This document shows, piece by piece, positions 18,088-27,188 of a stretch of DNA of 64,000 nucleotides (within the stretch, counting starts at the first letter, position 1; every line of letters starts with the position of its first letter). The notes beneath the pieces were generated by a model, which saw only the letters and a program-made list of their open reading frames with translations, was not told the origin of the DNA and did not search any database. Source of the stretch: Staphylococcus simulans. Lineage in GTDB: Bacteria > Bacillota > Bacilli > Staphylococcales > Staphylococcaceae. The stretch lies in assembly GCF_003043455.1 (NCBI RefSeq), contig NZ_PZGG01000002.1, forward strand, positions 1 through 64,000, written 5' to 3'. The translations under genes and the position numbers were made by a program.

Positions 18088-20034
18088 TTATTTTTTCTGA
18101 GAGCCTTTTGGTCCTGTTTTATATTGGTATTTAGATGGATTTACTTTTTCAAAATCCGGGTTCTTGTAGAATCTGAATAAGTCACCATTAAGAACGCTGT
18201 CACTCATTTCTAAGTCTTTCTCAACTTGTTGTTTATTTTTCTGCAAGTCAGCAGGTTCTTTTTCTAATGGTTCGTTCGTTTTATTATCAAATGCTCTACC
18301 ATTCACATATTTATATTCAGGTGTGATAAAGTCACCGTTTCTGAATGGTACGACTTGTTTATGATCTTTAGATAATAAATCTGTACCTAACATTAAGAAG
18401 TTCTTAGTATTAATACCTTCTAAGTGAAGTAATGTCGGCATTACGTCAATTTGTCCACCATAAGTGTTGTCAACGCCGCCTTCTTTACCAGGCACTTTCA
18501 TCCATAAACCAGTACGGTTCAAGTCCATAAATTTAGCTGGTGTAATTTCTTCCCCAATTAATTTTTCCATTGCTTTATTATGGTTTTCAGAAATACCATA
18601 GTGGTCACCGTAGATGACAATAACTGAGTCATCATAGATGCCTTGTTTCTTCAATTCATTGATATATTCTTCTAAAGCACTATCCATGTAGTTCGCTGTT
18701 TGTACATAACCGTCTACTGTCGCATCACCAGTGTTAGGTTTTTCAATTCCTGCTTCATCTGGTGATAATGTGAATGGATAATGGTTTGTCAATGTAATCA
18801 AGTGTGAATAGAATGGTTTTTTCATTTTAGATTGATATTCTGCTGATTCTTTAAAGAATGGTTTATCTTTCAACCCTAAGTTTTCAATGTTTTCAGGACT
18901 CATATCGTAGTAAGTCGCATCATAGAATTTATCAATACCGAAATGTTTGTAAACTTGATCACGGTTCCAGAATGTTTTGTAGTCACCGTGCATAACGTTG
19001 CTTGTGTAGCCACGTTTTTGATCAAGAATTGCTGGTAATGATTGATACGTATTAGAACCTTTCAATGAGTACGCTGAACCTTGCGGCAAGCCATATAAGC
19101 TGTTATCCATTGTGAATTCAGCATCTGATGTTTTACCTTGTCCAGTTTGGTGGAAGAAGTTTGGATAATATTTATAACCTTCTTGTCCTGAAGACAATTT
19201 GTTAAGGAAAGGTGTCACTTCTTTACCATTGACTTTTTTATTGATCAAGAAAGTTTGGAAACTTTCTAAATGGATTTTAATAATGTTTTTCTTTTTACCT
19301 GCACCATAATATTCTGGGTTAGGTTCTACTTCTGCTTGTCTTTGTTTTGTGTAGTTCAATACTTTTGTTAAATCATCTTCAGAGGCCATTGCTTTTTCTT
19401 GATGGTTTTGAATTGATTTCACACCATCATAAACTGTGAAGTTATAAGGGCCAAGATATTTAACTAAGTATTTATGGTCGAATGTACGTGTTAATAATTC
19501 AGGACGGTCAGTTTCTGCAAATGCTAAGTTCAAGAAGAATAAAGCAACTGAAACTGCCATTACAACTGGAACAAATTTCTTGCTGAAAGTACGTGTATCT
19601 AACCATTTTGATTTAAAGATCAAAATAAATAGATAAATGATTGTATCTAAGAAATACACGAAATCGTACCATTTGAATGACGCAGATACTGCGCCTCCCA
19701 TAGATTCAACGTTACCTACTTGGTTTAAAGTACTGAATGTTAAAAAGTCTGAGAAGAATCTAAAGTAAACAACGTTTGCATATAGCAAGAAAGTTAATAA
19801 GAATCCGCCGATGAGCATAAACCAAAACGCCTTCTTACCTTTAAAGAACAAGAATACGCTTAGAATTAATGCGAGTAAGCTGTATGGATTCATTAACAAA
19901 ATCAAGTTTTGGACTAATCCTTTAACTCCTAAAGAAAAATCAACATAATAAGCAAAGTATGTCTTCAAACTTACTGTTAAAACAGTCAGTAAGAAAAAGA
20001 CAAAAATGCTTATTTTCTTTTTCTGCAGACTCAT
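18088..20034 (-). CDS. ltaS: lipoteichoic acid synthase LtaS
   Basis: Polymerises glycerol phosphate from phosphatidylglycerol into lipoteichoic acid at the outer face of the membrane. Five membrane segments lie within residues 1-175. An AMA/S signal-peptidase site sits at 215-218, as in S. aureus, where cleavage releases the enzymatic domain. The sulfatase-fold domain has metal ligand Glu257 in HLESFQ, catalytic Thr302 in [10 protein letters not shown], and VIYGDHYG. Length 648 aa, the usual size. Start follows GGGGGAG. A WalR-like box lies about 230 bp upstream. Confidence 0.98.
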   Translation of the reverse strand: MSLQKKKISIFVFFLLTVLTVSLKTYFAYYVDFSLGVKGLVQNLILLMNPYSLLALILSVFLFFKGKKAFWFMLIGGFLLTFLLYANVVYFRFFSDFLTFSTLNQVGNVESMGGAVSASFKWYDFVYFLDTIIYLFILIFKSKWLDTRTFSKKFVPVVMAVSVALFFLNLAFAETDRPELLTRTFDHKYLVKYLGPYNFTVYDGVKSIQNHQEKAMASEDDLTKVLNYTKQRQAEVEPNPEYYGAGKKKNIIKIHLESFQTFLINKKVNGKEVTPFLNKLSSGQEGYKYYPNFFHQTGQGKTSDAEFTMDNSLYGLPQGSAYSLKGSNTYQSLPAILDQKRGYTSNVMHGDYKTFWNRDQVYKHFGIDKFYDATYYDMSPENIENLGLKDKPFFKESAEYQSKMKKPFYSHLITLTNHYPFTLSPDEAGIEKPNTGDATVDGYVQTANYMDSALEEYINELKKQGIYDDSVIVIYGDHYGISENHNKAMEKLIGEEITPAKFMDLNRTGLWMKVPGKEGGVDNTYGGQIDVMPTLLHLEGINTKNFLMLGTDLLSKDHKQVVPFRNGDFITPEYKYVNGRAFDNKTNEPLEKEPADLQKNKQQVEKDLEMSDSVLNGDLFRFYKNPDFEKVNPSKYQYKTGPKGSQKK

Positions 20035-20265
20035 GTGTGTCTCCCCCGTTATTGTTATTTAGTATTCAATCAATCATCAAACAGTACCATTTCCCGTTTA
20101 CATTTTAGTATTTGTTATAGAAAAGATTGCTGCTCAATGGCCAATCAATTAAAAGCGAAGCAGTCTTCAGCTGCTTCTAATCTCTGTATTTTCAGTTATT
20201 GCGTCATTTTTCATTTTAATTTCTCTAATTTATATTCATCAAAAATTTACATTGCCTACTTCTTT

Positions 20266-20282
20266 GTAACACTATTGTAACA
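20266..20282 (-). promoter_or_regulatory. WalR-type box upstream of ltaS
   Basis: On the minus strand TGTTAC-AATAG-TGTTAC is a perfect match to the WalR consensus TGTWAH-N5-TGTWAH. WalR is the essential response regulator of cell-wall metabolism in staphylococci. It is 231 bp before the ltaS ATG. Control of ltaS here is inferred. Confidence 0.6.
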
Positions 20283-20545
20283 AAAATCACGTAGTACAGT
20301 AACTAAATATAGAACATTTCACACGACATTTCAAGCGAAAACCCAGTCAAAATAAACATATTACACTTTATTTTTTCTATGTTAATTTAATGCTAAGCGA
20401 AGATAAAAAGCTTTCATAATGCATGTTAAGGTTGTTCGCTTTTATTTTGAATTCGGATTAATAATATAAAATTATACAGGAAGTCACACACGATTGAATC
20501 AGACTCCAGCCTTAGAATTAAGATATTTGTTTTATGCATTAAAAA
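20283..20545. other. intergenic stretch without a gene
   Basis: AT-rich DNA between the ltaS promoter region and the pxpC terminator. The only structure seen is AAGCGAA (20395) pairing with TTCGCTT (20435) followed by a T-rich stretch on the plus strand, too weak to call an RNA. Confidence 0.5.
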
Positions 20546-20574
20546 AACTGAGAAAGCGACTATCTTTCTCAGTT
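20541..20574 (-). terminator. terminator after pxpC
   Basis: AACTGAGAAAG pairs with CTTTCTCAGTT, followed by seven Ts on the minus strand. Confidence 0.9.
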
Positions 20575-20599
20575 GATTCATTCAAAGTAACGTATCATA

Positions 20600-21604
20600 T
20601 TATTTATTCATTTCTTGCATCATACGGTATTCAATCCCATGAAACAGTTGTTGTAACCAACTGCTATATTTCATTAAGTTATTTTCCGCAGTATAAATAT
20701 CAATATATTGGAATTTCAAACGTGCACCTTGTGGTTTTTGCGCAAGTTTTGTTAAATGATAGCTCGCAATCGTACCTAGTTGCGGATAACTTCCTAAAGT
20801 GTAGTGGTCATTCAATAAGATAATTGGTGATCCATCACGCTTCACTTGAATCGTACCACGTTTTACTGATTGGTGCGGTGGCATATCATCATAAAAGGCT
20901 TTAACTGGATCTCCTTCTAGAATCATCCCAGCACGATTTGCTTTACTAGTTACTTTATATTCACCATATGTAAAGCGATTTAAAGTTTCTTCATCAAAGT
21001 CCTCTGCCCCTTTATTTAATACTACATGGAACATATCAGACATATAGTTGAAAGAAAGTGCGTAACCATCAATACCCCAATCTGTTTTATGTGTTACTTT
21101 CAAGTTATCGAATAACTTCAGATGACGCTTAGTATAGTTGCGTTTCATATTAATCGCATCGCCTGCTTGCAATGCACGACCTTCGTAACCACCAATTTTA
21201 GATAAGAAATCTGTTGAAGTTGAGCCTAGCCACTCTTCAAGTTCTACGCCGCCGCCGATTGCTAAATAGACACGAGACGTACGGTTAGATTCAGAGAACT
21301 GTAAGACATCGCCTTTTTCCACTAAATACAATTTATTTGGCAAAATACGCATGTTTTGTGTCCATGCTTTAAAATTACCGCCAGAAAGCGCAATTAATGT
21401 CGGTTCAGTAAATCGAATACGGGCCATTTTAGTCGTCATCTCTAATGTTGCTTCATTTTTATCATTCGCAACCAAGCGATTCGCAATTTCATGTGCTAAG
21501 AAATCAATTGCACCGCCAGGAATGACACCATCATGCTCGTAACCTTGACGGCCAAAGTCTTGGAAGCTTGAAAAAAGTCCTGGATTTTCAATTATGATTG
21601 ACAT
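20600..21604 (-). CDS. pxpC: 5-oxoprolinase subunit C (KipA/biotin-dependent carboxyltransferase family)
   Basis: A 334-aa protein of the KipA/PxpC family. With PxpA and PxpB it forms the prokaryotic ATP-dependent 5-oxoprolinase that opens pyroglutamate to glutamate. Typical N-terminal motif NPGLFSSFQDFGRQGYEHDGVIPGGAID and the IALSGGNF and GSYPQLGTIA stretches are present. Start after GGAGG, inside the 3' end of pxpB (13-bp overlap), so they are coupled. No pxpA (LamB/YcsF) gene is in the window; it must be elsewhere if the enzyme is complete. Confidence 0.9.
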   Translation of the reverse strand: MSIIIENPGLFSSFQDFGRQGYEHDGVIPGGAIDFLAHEIANRLVANDKNEATLEMTTKMARIRFTEPTLIALSGGNFKAWTQNMRILPNKLYLVEKGDVLQFSESNRTSRVYLAIGGGVELEEWLGSTSTDFLSKIGGYEGRALQAGDAINMKRNYTKRHLKLFDNLKVTHKTDWGIDGYALSFNYMSDMFHVVLNKGAEDFDEETLNRFTYGEYKVTSKANRAGMILEGDPVKAFYDDMPPHQSVKRGTIQVKRDGSPIILLNDHYTLGSYPQLGTIASYHLTKLAQKPQGARLKFQYIDIYTAENNLMKYSSWLQQLFHGIEYRMMQEMNK

Positions 21605-22299
21605 GATTCACGGCCTCCTACAGTTTCGTTTTCAGGTTCAGCTGGCGTGAACCGTACAGTGTCGCCTAATTTTAACAAAGTGAAATCTTCTTTTTCTGGG
21701 TTGAATAAACGAACAGGTGTATAACCGATCACAAGCCAGTCACCGTATGTATCAGTTGTGACTACACCACATTTCTTACCTTCAAGGATAACAGAACCTG
21801 CTGGAATAAATTTCTGTTCATCTCCTGTATGGTTAACATAAATACGTTCATTTAATCCTGTTAAATACGGGAATCCTGGTGAATAGCCCATCATAGATAC
21901 GAAGTATGTTTTATTCGCATGCAATGAAATGAACTCTTCTTCGCTCATTCCGAAGTATTCTACCAATTCTGCTAAATCCGGGCCATACTCGCCCCCATAA
22001 TAAACTGGTAATTCTACAGGCATTTTTACCGCATCCCCATGTCTCACTTCGATTTTGATAGAGTGCAGTAAGTCTGTCATATATTGGAATGGTGAGGTAA
22101 TATGATGATGCTTCATCATATCTCGTGCATTATAGACAATCATCATATCAGATTCAGTCGGCACGATTTCTGTAATAAATGGATAATTTTGTTCTAATAG
22201 ATAAGAACGTAATGCTAACAGATCTTCTGTTGTATGTTGTGTGACTTCTTTTTCCACAGAAACCACAATTGCTTTGTCACCTTGACTATAAATTTTCAT
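21592..22299 (-). CDS. pxpB: 5-oxoprolinase subunit B (KipI family)
   Basis: A 235-aa KipI/PxpB-type protein, partner of PxpC. Family signature VSMMGYSPGFPYLTGLNERI and the end segment PAGSVILEGKKCGVVTTDTYGDWLVIGYTPVRLFNP (allophanate hydrolase subunit 1 fold) are visible. In Bacillus the homologue KipI was first named as a kinase inhibitor; the oxoprolinase role is now preferred. Start after AGAGGTG. It follows the small membrane gene by 16 bp, so it is probably at the end of the pab unit. Confidence 0.9.
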   Translation of the reverse strand: MKIYSQGDKAIVVSVEKEVTQHTTEDLLALRSYLLEQNYPFITEIVPTESDMMIVYNARDMMKHHHITSPFQYMTDLLHSIKIEVRHGDAVKMPVELPVYYGGEYGPDLAELVEYFGMSEEEFISLHANKTYFVSMMGYSPGFPYLTGLNERIYVNHTGDEQKFIPAGSVILEGKKCGVVTTDTYGDWLVIGYTPVRLFNPEKEDFTLLKLGDTVRFTPAEPENETVGGRESCQS

Positions 22300-22315
22300 A
22301 ATGCACCTCTAGTCT

Positions 22316-22522
22316 TCATTGATTATAAAAGATATTAAGTAACCTCAAAATATACGTCATCATCATCTTCATAAAGTAATATATGAGCACGAGTTGGATA
22401 AGCAGCATTACACCAACAACGGCTTTTGCTGCTAAAGGTTTCTGTTGTTGTAGGAAATAGCGTGCCAACCGCTTCGCAACCCATATTACCGCAACGATTA
22501 ATATCAGGACAATTCCAATCAT
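22316..22522 (-). CDS. small hypothetical membrane protein
   Basis: A 68-aa protein with two hydrophobic segments (about 2-17 and 34-62) separated by a basic, Gln-rich stretch. The ATG has AAGGTGA at good spacing, and it sits in line between pabC and pxpB with short gaps (53 and 16 bp), which supports it as a real gene. I recognise no family. Confidence 0.6.
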   Translation of the reverse strand: MIGIVLILIVAVIWVAKRLARYFLQQQKPLAAKAVVGVMLLIQLVLIYYFMKMMMTYILRLLNIFYNQ

Positions 22523-22575
22523 GCTGTCACCTTTTTATACCCTTCTGCTACTTTCAAGTTTAATCATACTTAATT

Positions 22576-23187
22576 TTAAAGATTAATCTGTATCTCGGCA
22601 ACCTCTCGCAAGCTATTTATCAAGAAAAGCTCCGCTTCATGTGATTCTAATTTTTCTCTTAACTCATCTATCGTATAATCTTTTTCTTCCACTTTACCCT
22701 CGTCTAATAACTGTTCACGCATGCATCCTTTTAAGAAATCATTTTCAAAACAGGGCGTATAGTATTTACCTTCTTCTTTAACCAATACATTGCCGATATC
22801 AAATTCTAAAACTTTACCTTGCAAATTATAAAAAAGTACGACATCAGTTTCATGAAGATGTTCTACATGTTCACGATGAGACGTTTTATTGACATATTGC
22901 CAATTTGGATAATCCGAACGCATCAATTGCGCTTGAGCAGTGAAGCTACTTTTTTCAGGCAAGTCGACACATTGATAAGTCAGTTCGCCAGATTCATCTG
23001 CCATGACTTTCAAACGATAGATGCCTGTTGGATATTCATTTTTAATACCTGCGATAAACGCTTCCCATTTAACTTCAGGTAATGGGATAGAAAGTTGCTT
23101 CGCTGACTGTAAAATACGCGCTTTGTGATAATCTCGACGTGGAATTTTTCCTTCGGATAATCGCATTGTCTCAAATAAATACATCAT
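22576..23187 (-). CDS. pabC: aminodeoxychorismate lyase PabC
   Basis: Class IV PLP aminotransferase-fold enzyme that releases pyruvate from 4-amino-4-deoxychorismate to give p-aminobenzoate for folate. At about 204 aa it is shorter than the E. coli enzyme. Visible: FETMRLSEG near the N-terminus, the lysine in NKTSHREH (candidate PLP lysine), GKVLEFDIGNV and the LINSLREV end motif. The start is ambiguous: GTG at 23193 overlaps the pabB stop, but GGAG favours one of the two ATGs right after it, so I use the first. Last pab gene. Confidence 0.88.
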   Translation of the reverse strand: MMYLFETMRLSEGKIPRRDYHKARILQSAKQLSIPLPEVKWEAFIAGIKNEYPTGIYRLKVMADESGELTYQCVDLPEKSSFTAQAQLMRSDYPNWQYVNKTSHREHVEHLHETDVVLFYNLQGKVLEFDIGNVLVKEEGKYYTPCFENDFLKGCMREQLLDEGKVEEKDYTIDELREKLESHEAELFLINSLREVAEIQINL

Positions 23188-23189
23188 TA

Positions 23190-24326
23190 TCACTCCAATA
23201 TTCTAGTTTTCGCTTCAAACTCTGCGACTTCTGCTTCTGGATCTGAATCAATCGTGATACCTGCACCTACACCATAGACTGCTTCGCCTTCAATATACTG
23301 CACTGTACGTATCGGCACATTAAATATGGATGGACCGTTTGGAATCATTAACCCGATGGTACCACAATAAACATGTCGCGGTGTACCTTCTAATGCTTTA
23401 ATATAGCGCATTGTATTTAATTTAGGTGCACCAGTAATCGAACCGCATGGAAAGAGTGCAGTCAAAATACGATGTAATGAAGTTGCTTTCGGCAATTGCC
23501 CTGTGACCATACTCGTCATTTGAAAGACGGTTTGATAACGTTCAATATGAAACGGTTGATACACTTTTACACTACCTGGCTTTGAAATACGTGCAATATC
23601 ATTACGTAATAAATCAACAATCATTACATTTTCTGCTTGATCCTTTTTAGACTGTGCTAATTGTTGATAATAATAGTCATCCTCTGTTTTATCTTTCCCT
23701 CTCGGCATAGTCCCTTTCATCGGTTTACTCAATACCACATCTTCCATATTCTTAAAGGAACCTCTTTGAAAGAACAGTTCAGGAGAAATTGATGCGATTT
23801 GTAATTCATCTGTATCAAGCAATGCTGTGTAGTTGCCATGACTGCTTCGTGTTAAATAATCATACATCTCGCTAATCGGCATACGAATGCGGTCATACAT
23901 ACGTGTTGTGTAATTCACTTGATATGTATTACCTTCTACAATTGCTGCTTGAACTTGTTGGATATGTTGAATCATAGTTGATTTAGTCAAGCGGAACTCA
24001 AAGTGCGGACGTGCAAATATAGTCTTATCTTTTACTTCTTCCCTTGTTTCAGGCACTTCAAATATATAGGCTGCTGCGTAAACATAATTGGAAGTTTCAG
24101 GTAGATGAACTGCCATTTCAGAATTAAAGGCAGGTGCTGCTTCATAAGGTAAGTACACACAAACAAAATGTCCCGATAGTTGCGCGTGTTCAGCGAAATC
24201 AATAACTTCATGTACTTCACTTAAATCATAAGCAATCTTCTGTTCTAAAATAGTATTAAAACTATATTGATACTGCTTACAATCTGTTTCATCTGTGTAA
24301 TATCTATAATTAAAGTGCGCGTGCAA
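23190..24326 (-). CDS. pabB: aminodeoxychorismate synthase component I PabB
   Basis: Uses chorismate and ammonia from PabA to form 4-amino-4-deoxychorismate. Chorismate-binding family motifs: VLSKPMKGTMPRGKD, ENVMIVDLLRNDIARI, FPCGSITGAPK, and YCGTIGL. The best start is a TTG with AGGTGA five bases upstream, overlapping pabA by 17 bp and giving 379 aa. An ATG at 24380 is in frame, but would overlap pabA by 71 bp and lacks a clear site. Middle gene of pabA-pabB-pabC. Confidence 0.92.
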   Translation of the reverse strand: MHAHFNYRYYTDETDCKQYQYSFNTILEQKIAYDLSEVHEVIDFAEHAQLSGHFVCVYLPYEAAPAFNSEMAVHLPETSNYVYAAAYIFEVPETREEVKDKTIFARPHFEFRLTKSTMIQHIQQVQAAIVEGNTYQVNYTTRMYDRIRMPISEMYDYLTRSSHGNYTALLDTDELQIASISPELFFQRGSFKNMEDVVLSKPMKGTMPRGKDKTEDDYYYQQLAQSKKDQAENVMIVDLLRNDIARISKPGSVKVYQPFHIERYQTVFQMTSMVTGQLPKATSLHRILTALFPCGSITGAPKLNTMRYIKALEGTPRHVYCGTIGLMIPNGPSIFNVPIRTVQYIEGEAVYGVGAGITIDSDPEAEVAEFEAKTRILE

Positions 24327-24909
24327 TGTTTTCACCTGCCTGTTGAAGAAATAGTCTGATTTGTGCATGGCCGTATTCACTTAAGATAGATTCAGGGTGA
24401 TATTGCACACCATAAATCGGATAACTTTTATGCGCCACTGCCATCACAATTTGTTCTTCATTATATGCTGTAACTTCTAGCTCACTTGGCATACGCAATG
24501 CATCTGCACATAAGGAATGATAGCGCATGACATAAAATTGCTTAGGCAACCCAGCAAAAATGCCTTGCTCATTTGTCGTAATCAACGTCGTGTGTCCATG
24601 CACAGGACGTGAACTATGAATAATAGCGCCGCCATAATGTTCAACCATTAATTGAAATCCTAAACATACACCTAAAATAGGTACACTGTCTTCAAAGTTA
24701 TTAATGACATCATGTAAAATCGGATAATCACTTGGACTTCCTGGGCCTGGGGAAATCACAATCGCATGTGGCTGCATTGTTTTCAATGCCTCTATATTTA
24801 CATCATCCACATCAATAACTCTCACATCTTCATTACTTTCTGTTTTCAGATAATCTACTAAGTTATATGTAAATGAGTCTTTGTTGTCTATCATTATAAT
24901 CATACTCAA
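24310..24909 (-). CDS. pabA: aminodeoxychorismate/anthranilate synthase glutaminase PabA
   Basis: Class I glutamine amidotransferase (199 aa) that feeds ammonia to PabB. N-terminal IIMIDNKDSFTYNLVDYL, oxyanion region ISPGPGSP, nucleophile Cys in ILGVCLGFQ, and the His-Glu pair in YGVQYHPESIL are all present. Start after AAGGGGAC. First gene of the pab operon; transcribed away from the queCDE unit, whose riboswitch leader lies in the shared 359-bp intergenic region. Confidence 0.95.
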   Translation of the reverse strand: MSMIIMIDNKDSFTYNLVDYLKTESNEDVRVIDVDDVNIEALKTMQPHAIVISPGPGSPSDYPILHDVINNFEDSVPILGVCLGFQLMVEHYGGAIIHSSRPVHGHTTLITTNEQGIFAGLPKQFYVMRYHSLCADALRMPSELEVTAYNEEQIVMAVAHKSYPIYGVQYHPESILSEYGHAQIRLFLQQAGENIARAL

Positions 24910-25011
24910 CTTGTCCCCTTACTCAACATTCTATTTGTTTCGTCGAACAATGCTTTTAACTTCATTTTACAAGATGTCACATGATTTTGTAATAGCAGAA
25001 GCAGAGACACC

Positions 25012-25040
25012 TTGATTTTACCTAGGAAATATATTATTCT
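25012..25040 (+). promoter_or_regulatory. probable queCDE promoter
   Basis: TTGATT, 17-bp spacer, TATTCT, placed so that transcription would begin just before the preQ1 aptamer. The -10 match is partial. Confidence 0.45.
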
Positions 25041-25060
25041 ATCTATCGACATAGAAACAC

Positions 25061-25096
25061 AGAGGTTCCTAGCTGATACCCTCTATAAAAAACTAG
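25061..25096 (+). ncRNA. preQ1-I riboswitch aptamer
   Basis: AGAGGTTCCTAGCTGATACC, then CTCTATAAAAAACTAG, fits the class I preQ1 aptamer: a 5-bp stem (AGAGG with CCTCT), a loop, and an A-rich 3' tail that docks into the stem and pairs with the loop (CTAG) as an H-type pseudoknot. It precedes queCDE, the genes that make the preQ1 precursor, so ligand should lower expression. Confidence 0.93.
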
Positions 25097-25160
25097 ACTT
25101 TTACTTTCAATCGTCTATCTTTTATAGAGATAGTCAATATACTACGTCATTGTCTATATC

Positions 25161-25227
25161 AACTCGAACCTAAAAGCGTTATTTTGAATTATCAAGATAC
25201 ACGCACTTTAGCGTTCGAGTTTTTTTA
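25161..25227 (+). terminator. terminator in queC leader
   Basis: AACTCGAAC pairs with GTTCGAGTT (inner CTAAA/TTTAG and GCG/CGC pairs extend it), followed by seven Ts, 41 bp before queC. It is about 65 nt beyond the aptamer, farther than in compact preQ1 switches; a smaller CTATC/GATAG hairpin (about 25112-25136) lies between and could act as the switching element. Confidence 0.8.
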
Positions 25228-25268
25228 TTGATTTAGCTAGGTCATCACTTTAAAGGAGAGATTGACTT

Positions 25269-25940
25269 ATGGCACCCCATAAACTTGATGATGATAAAGC
25301 ACTCGTCGTTTTCAGCGGCGGACAAGACAGTACGACTTGTCTCTTTTATGCGAAGGAAAAATTTAAAGAAGTAGAACTTGTGACTTTCCAATATGGTCAA
25401 CGTCACGATACTGAAATTGAAGTCGCAAAACAAATTGCACAAGAACAAGGATTAAAACATCACATTTTAGACATGTCTTTATTATCTCAACTCACACCGA
25501 ATGCGTTAACTCAACATGATTTACAAATTGAAGATACTGATGATGGTGTACCGAACACCTTCGTTCCAGCACGCAACTTATTATTCTTATCATTTGCAGG
25601 TGCTTTAGCTTATCAGATTAAAGCACGTCATATTATTACTGGTGTATGTGAAACAGACTTTTCTGGATATCCAGACTGTCGCGATGATTTTGTGAAATCC
25701 ATGAATGTCACATTAAATTTATCGATGGATAAGAATTTTGTGATTCACACACCACTGATGTGGTTAGATAAAAAAGAAACTTGGGCATTAAGTGATGAAC
25801 TTGGTGTCTTAGATTATGTAAGATATAACACATTGACTTGCTATAACGGGATTATCGCAGATGGCTGCGGTGAATGTCCGGCTTGTCAATTACGTGCACG
25901 CGGTTTAAACGCTTATTTAGCAGAAAAAGGAGTGAACTGA
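25269..25940 (+). CDS. queC: 7-cyano-7-deazaguanine synthase QueC
   Basis: ATP-dependent enzyme that turns 7-carboxy-7-deazaguanine and ammonia into preQ0. The PP-loop motif [13 protein letters not shown] near the N-terminus, RNLLFLSFA and the C-terminal zinc site CYNG...[10 protein letters not shown] are visible. Length 223 aa is typical. Start after AAAGGAGAG. First gene of queC-queD-queE behind a preQ1 riboswitch. Confidence 0.97.
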   Translation: MAPHKLDDDKALVVFSGGQDSTTCLFYAKEKFKEVELVTFQYGQRHDTEIEVAKQIAQEQGLKHHILDMSLLSQLTPNALTQHDLQIEDTDDGVPNTFVPARNLLFLSFAGALAYQIKARHIITGVCETDFSGYPDCRDDFVKSMNVTLNLSMDKNFVIHTPLMWLDKKETWALSDELGVLDYVRYNTLTCYNGIIADGCGECPACQLRARGLNAYLAEKGVN

Positions 25941-25941
25941 T

Positions 25942-26367
25942 TTGTTACAACAAATTTATCCAACAGTTGTCCATCCCTATGCTTTCGAATTAAATAAAGA
26001 CTTCCATTTCGCAGCTGCACACTATATTCCTTGCGAAGATGCAGGTAAATGTGTACGTACACATGGCCACACATATTTTGTTAACTTGACTATCGTTGGT
26101 GACGAGCTTGATCATAGTGGTTTCTTAATCAACTTTGCAGCGTTGAAAAAGCAAATTCATGAACAGTTTGATCATTATTTATTAAATGATTTACCGCAGT
26201 TCAAAGATAAAATGCCATCTACTGAAGTGGTTGCACAAACCATTTGTCAGCTTACAGAAGAGATTTTAGAAAAACAGCCGAACCGCCCTAAATGTGCACA
26301 AGTTTATTTACGCGAAACACCATCCAGCTATGTGGTTTATCGTCCTAAGGAGTTCCGTCATGGCTAA
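25942..26367 (+). CDS. queD: 6-carboxytetrahydropterin synthase QueD
   Basis: Converts dihydroneopterin triphosphate to 6-carboxy-tetrahydropterin. PTPS fold with zinc histidines in FHFAAAHYI and RTHGHTY, catalytic Cys in the CEDAGKCVRTHGH segment and the late Glu in RETPSS. The start is TTG with AAAAAGGAGTG upstream, 1 bp after the queC stop; 141 aa. Overlaps queE by 8 bp. Confidence 0.95.
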   Translation: MLQQIYPTVVHPYAFELNKDFHFAAAHYIPCEDAGKCVRTHGHTYFVNLTIVGDELDHSGFLINFAALKKQIHEQFDHYLLNDLPQFKDKMPSTEVVAQTICQLTEEILEKQPNRPKCAQVYLRETPSSYVVYRPKEFRHG

Positions 26368-27073
26368 AATTCCAGTATTAGAAATTTTCGGACCGACCAT
26401 TCAAGGTGAAGGACGCGTTATCGGGCGTAAAACAATGTTTGTGCGGACTGCTGGCTGTGATTATCGATGCAGCTGGTGTGATTCCAGTTTCACTTGGGAT
26501 GGCAGTATGAAAGATGAAATTCAAATGATGACTGCAGAAGAAATTTATGACCGTCTTTATGAAATCGGCGGTGATTGCTTTAATCACGTCACAATTTCAG
26601 GTGGTAACCCTGCGTTAATCAAAGGGATTCAAGATTTAGTAGACCTTTTTGAAGAAAAAAATATCGAAAGTGCCTTAGAAACACAAGGCAGTCGTTTTCA
26701 ACCATGGATGCGTCAAATCAATGATTTAACCATCAGTCCTAAACCGCCGAGTTCAGGTATGAAACCGAACTTGCAAATACTAGATGAAGTGATTGATCAA
26801 TGTGTTAAAGAAACATTAAATCTTAAAGTTGTTGTCTTTGATGATGAAGATTATGCATTCGCTAAACAAATGCACCATCGTTATCCAGATATCCCATTTT
26901 ATCTACAAGTCGGCAATCCTTACTTAGATGATGAAGTAGAAAATCATACAGCACGTTTACTTAAACGTTACGAGGATTTGGTAGAAAAAGTCATGCAAAG
27001 CAACGATATGAATCAAGTCTATGTTTTACCACAACTGCATACATTACTTTGGAGTAATATGAAAGGTGTTTAA
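26360..27073 (+). CDS. queE: 7-carboxy-7-deazaguanine synthase QueE
   Basis: Radical SAM enzyme that contracts 6-carboxy-tetrahydropterin to 7-carboxy-7-deazaguanine. The substrate motif IFGPTIQGEG is followed by the Fe-S cysteines in AGCDYRCSWCDSS, then TISGGNPAL and the SPKPPSSGMKPN stretch. The start at MAKIPVLEIFG has AAGGAG in the queD 3' end; 237 aa. Last of the queCDE unit. Confidence 0.95.
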   Translation: MAKIPVLEIFGPTIQGEGRVIGRKTMFVRTAGCDYRCSWCDSSFTWDGSMKDEIQMMTAEEIYDRLYEIGGDCFNHVTISGGNPALIKGIQDLVDLFEEKNIESALETQGSRFQPWMRQINDLTISPKPPSSGMKPNLQILDEVIDQCVKETLNLKVVVFDDEDYAFAKQMHHRYPDIPFYLQVGNPYLDDEVENHTARLLKRYEDLVEKVMQSNDMNQVYVLPQLHTLLWSNMKGV

Positions 27074-27076
27074 GTT

Positions 27077-27105
27077 TCGGGCTGCAGAATGCCCGAGCTT
27101 TTTTA
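27077..27105 (+). terminator. terminator after queE
   Basis: CGGGC pairs with GCCCG (extended by TT/AG ends), followed by six Ts, directly after the queE stop. Confidence 0.85.
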
Positions 27106-27188
27106 GTTTTAAAGTGTTTTCAAATGCTTAAATGTACTGAAATTGGTATAATATTCCAGTGAATATTAGAAGTCAGGAGACGCACCCT

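Noticed and set aside
20395-20450. Possible small RNA with terminator on the plus strand
   Set aside because: The stem is 7 bp with a long loop and a broken T run, and no promoter is evident.
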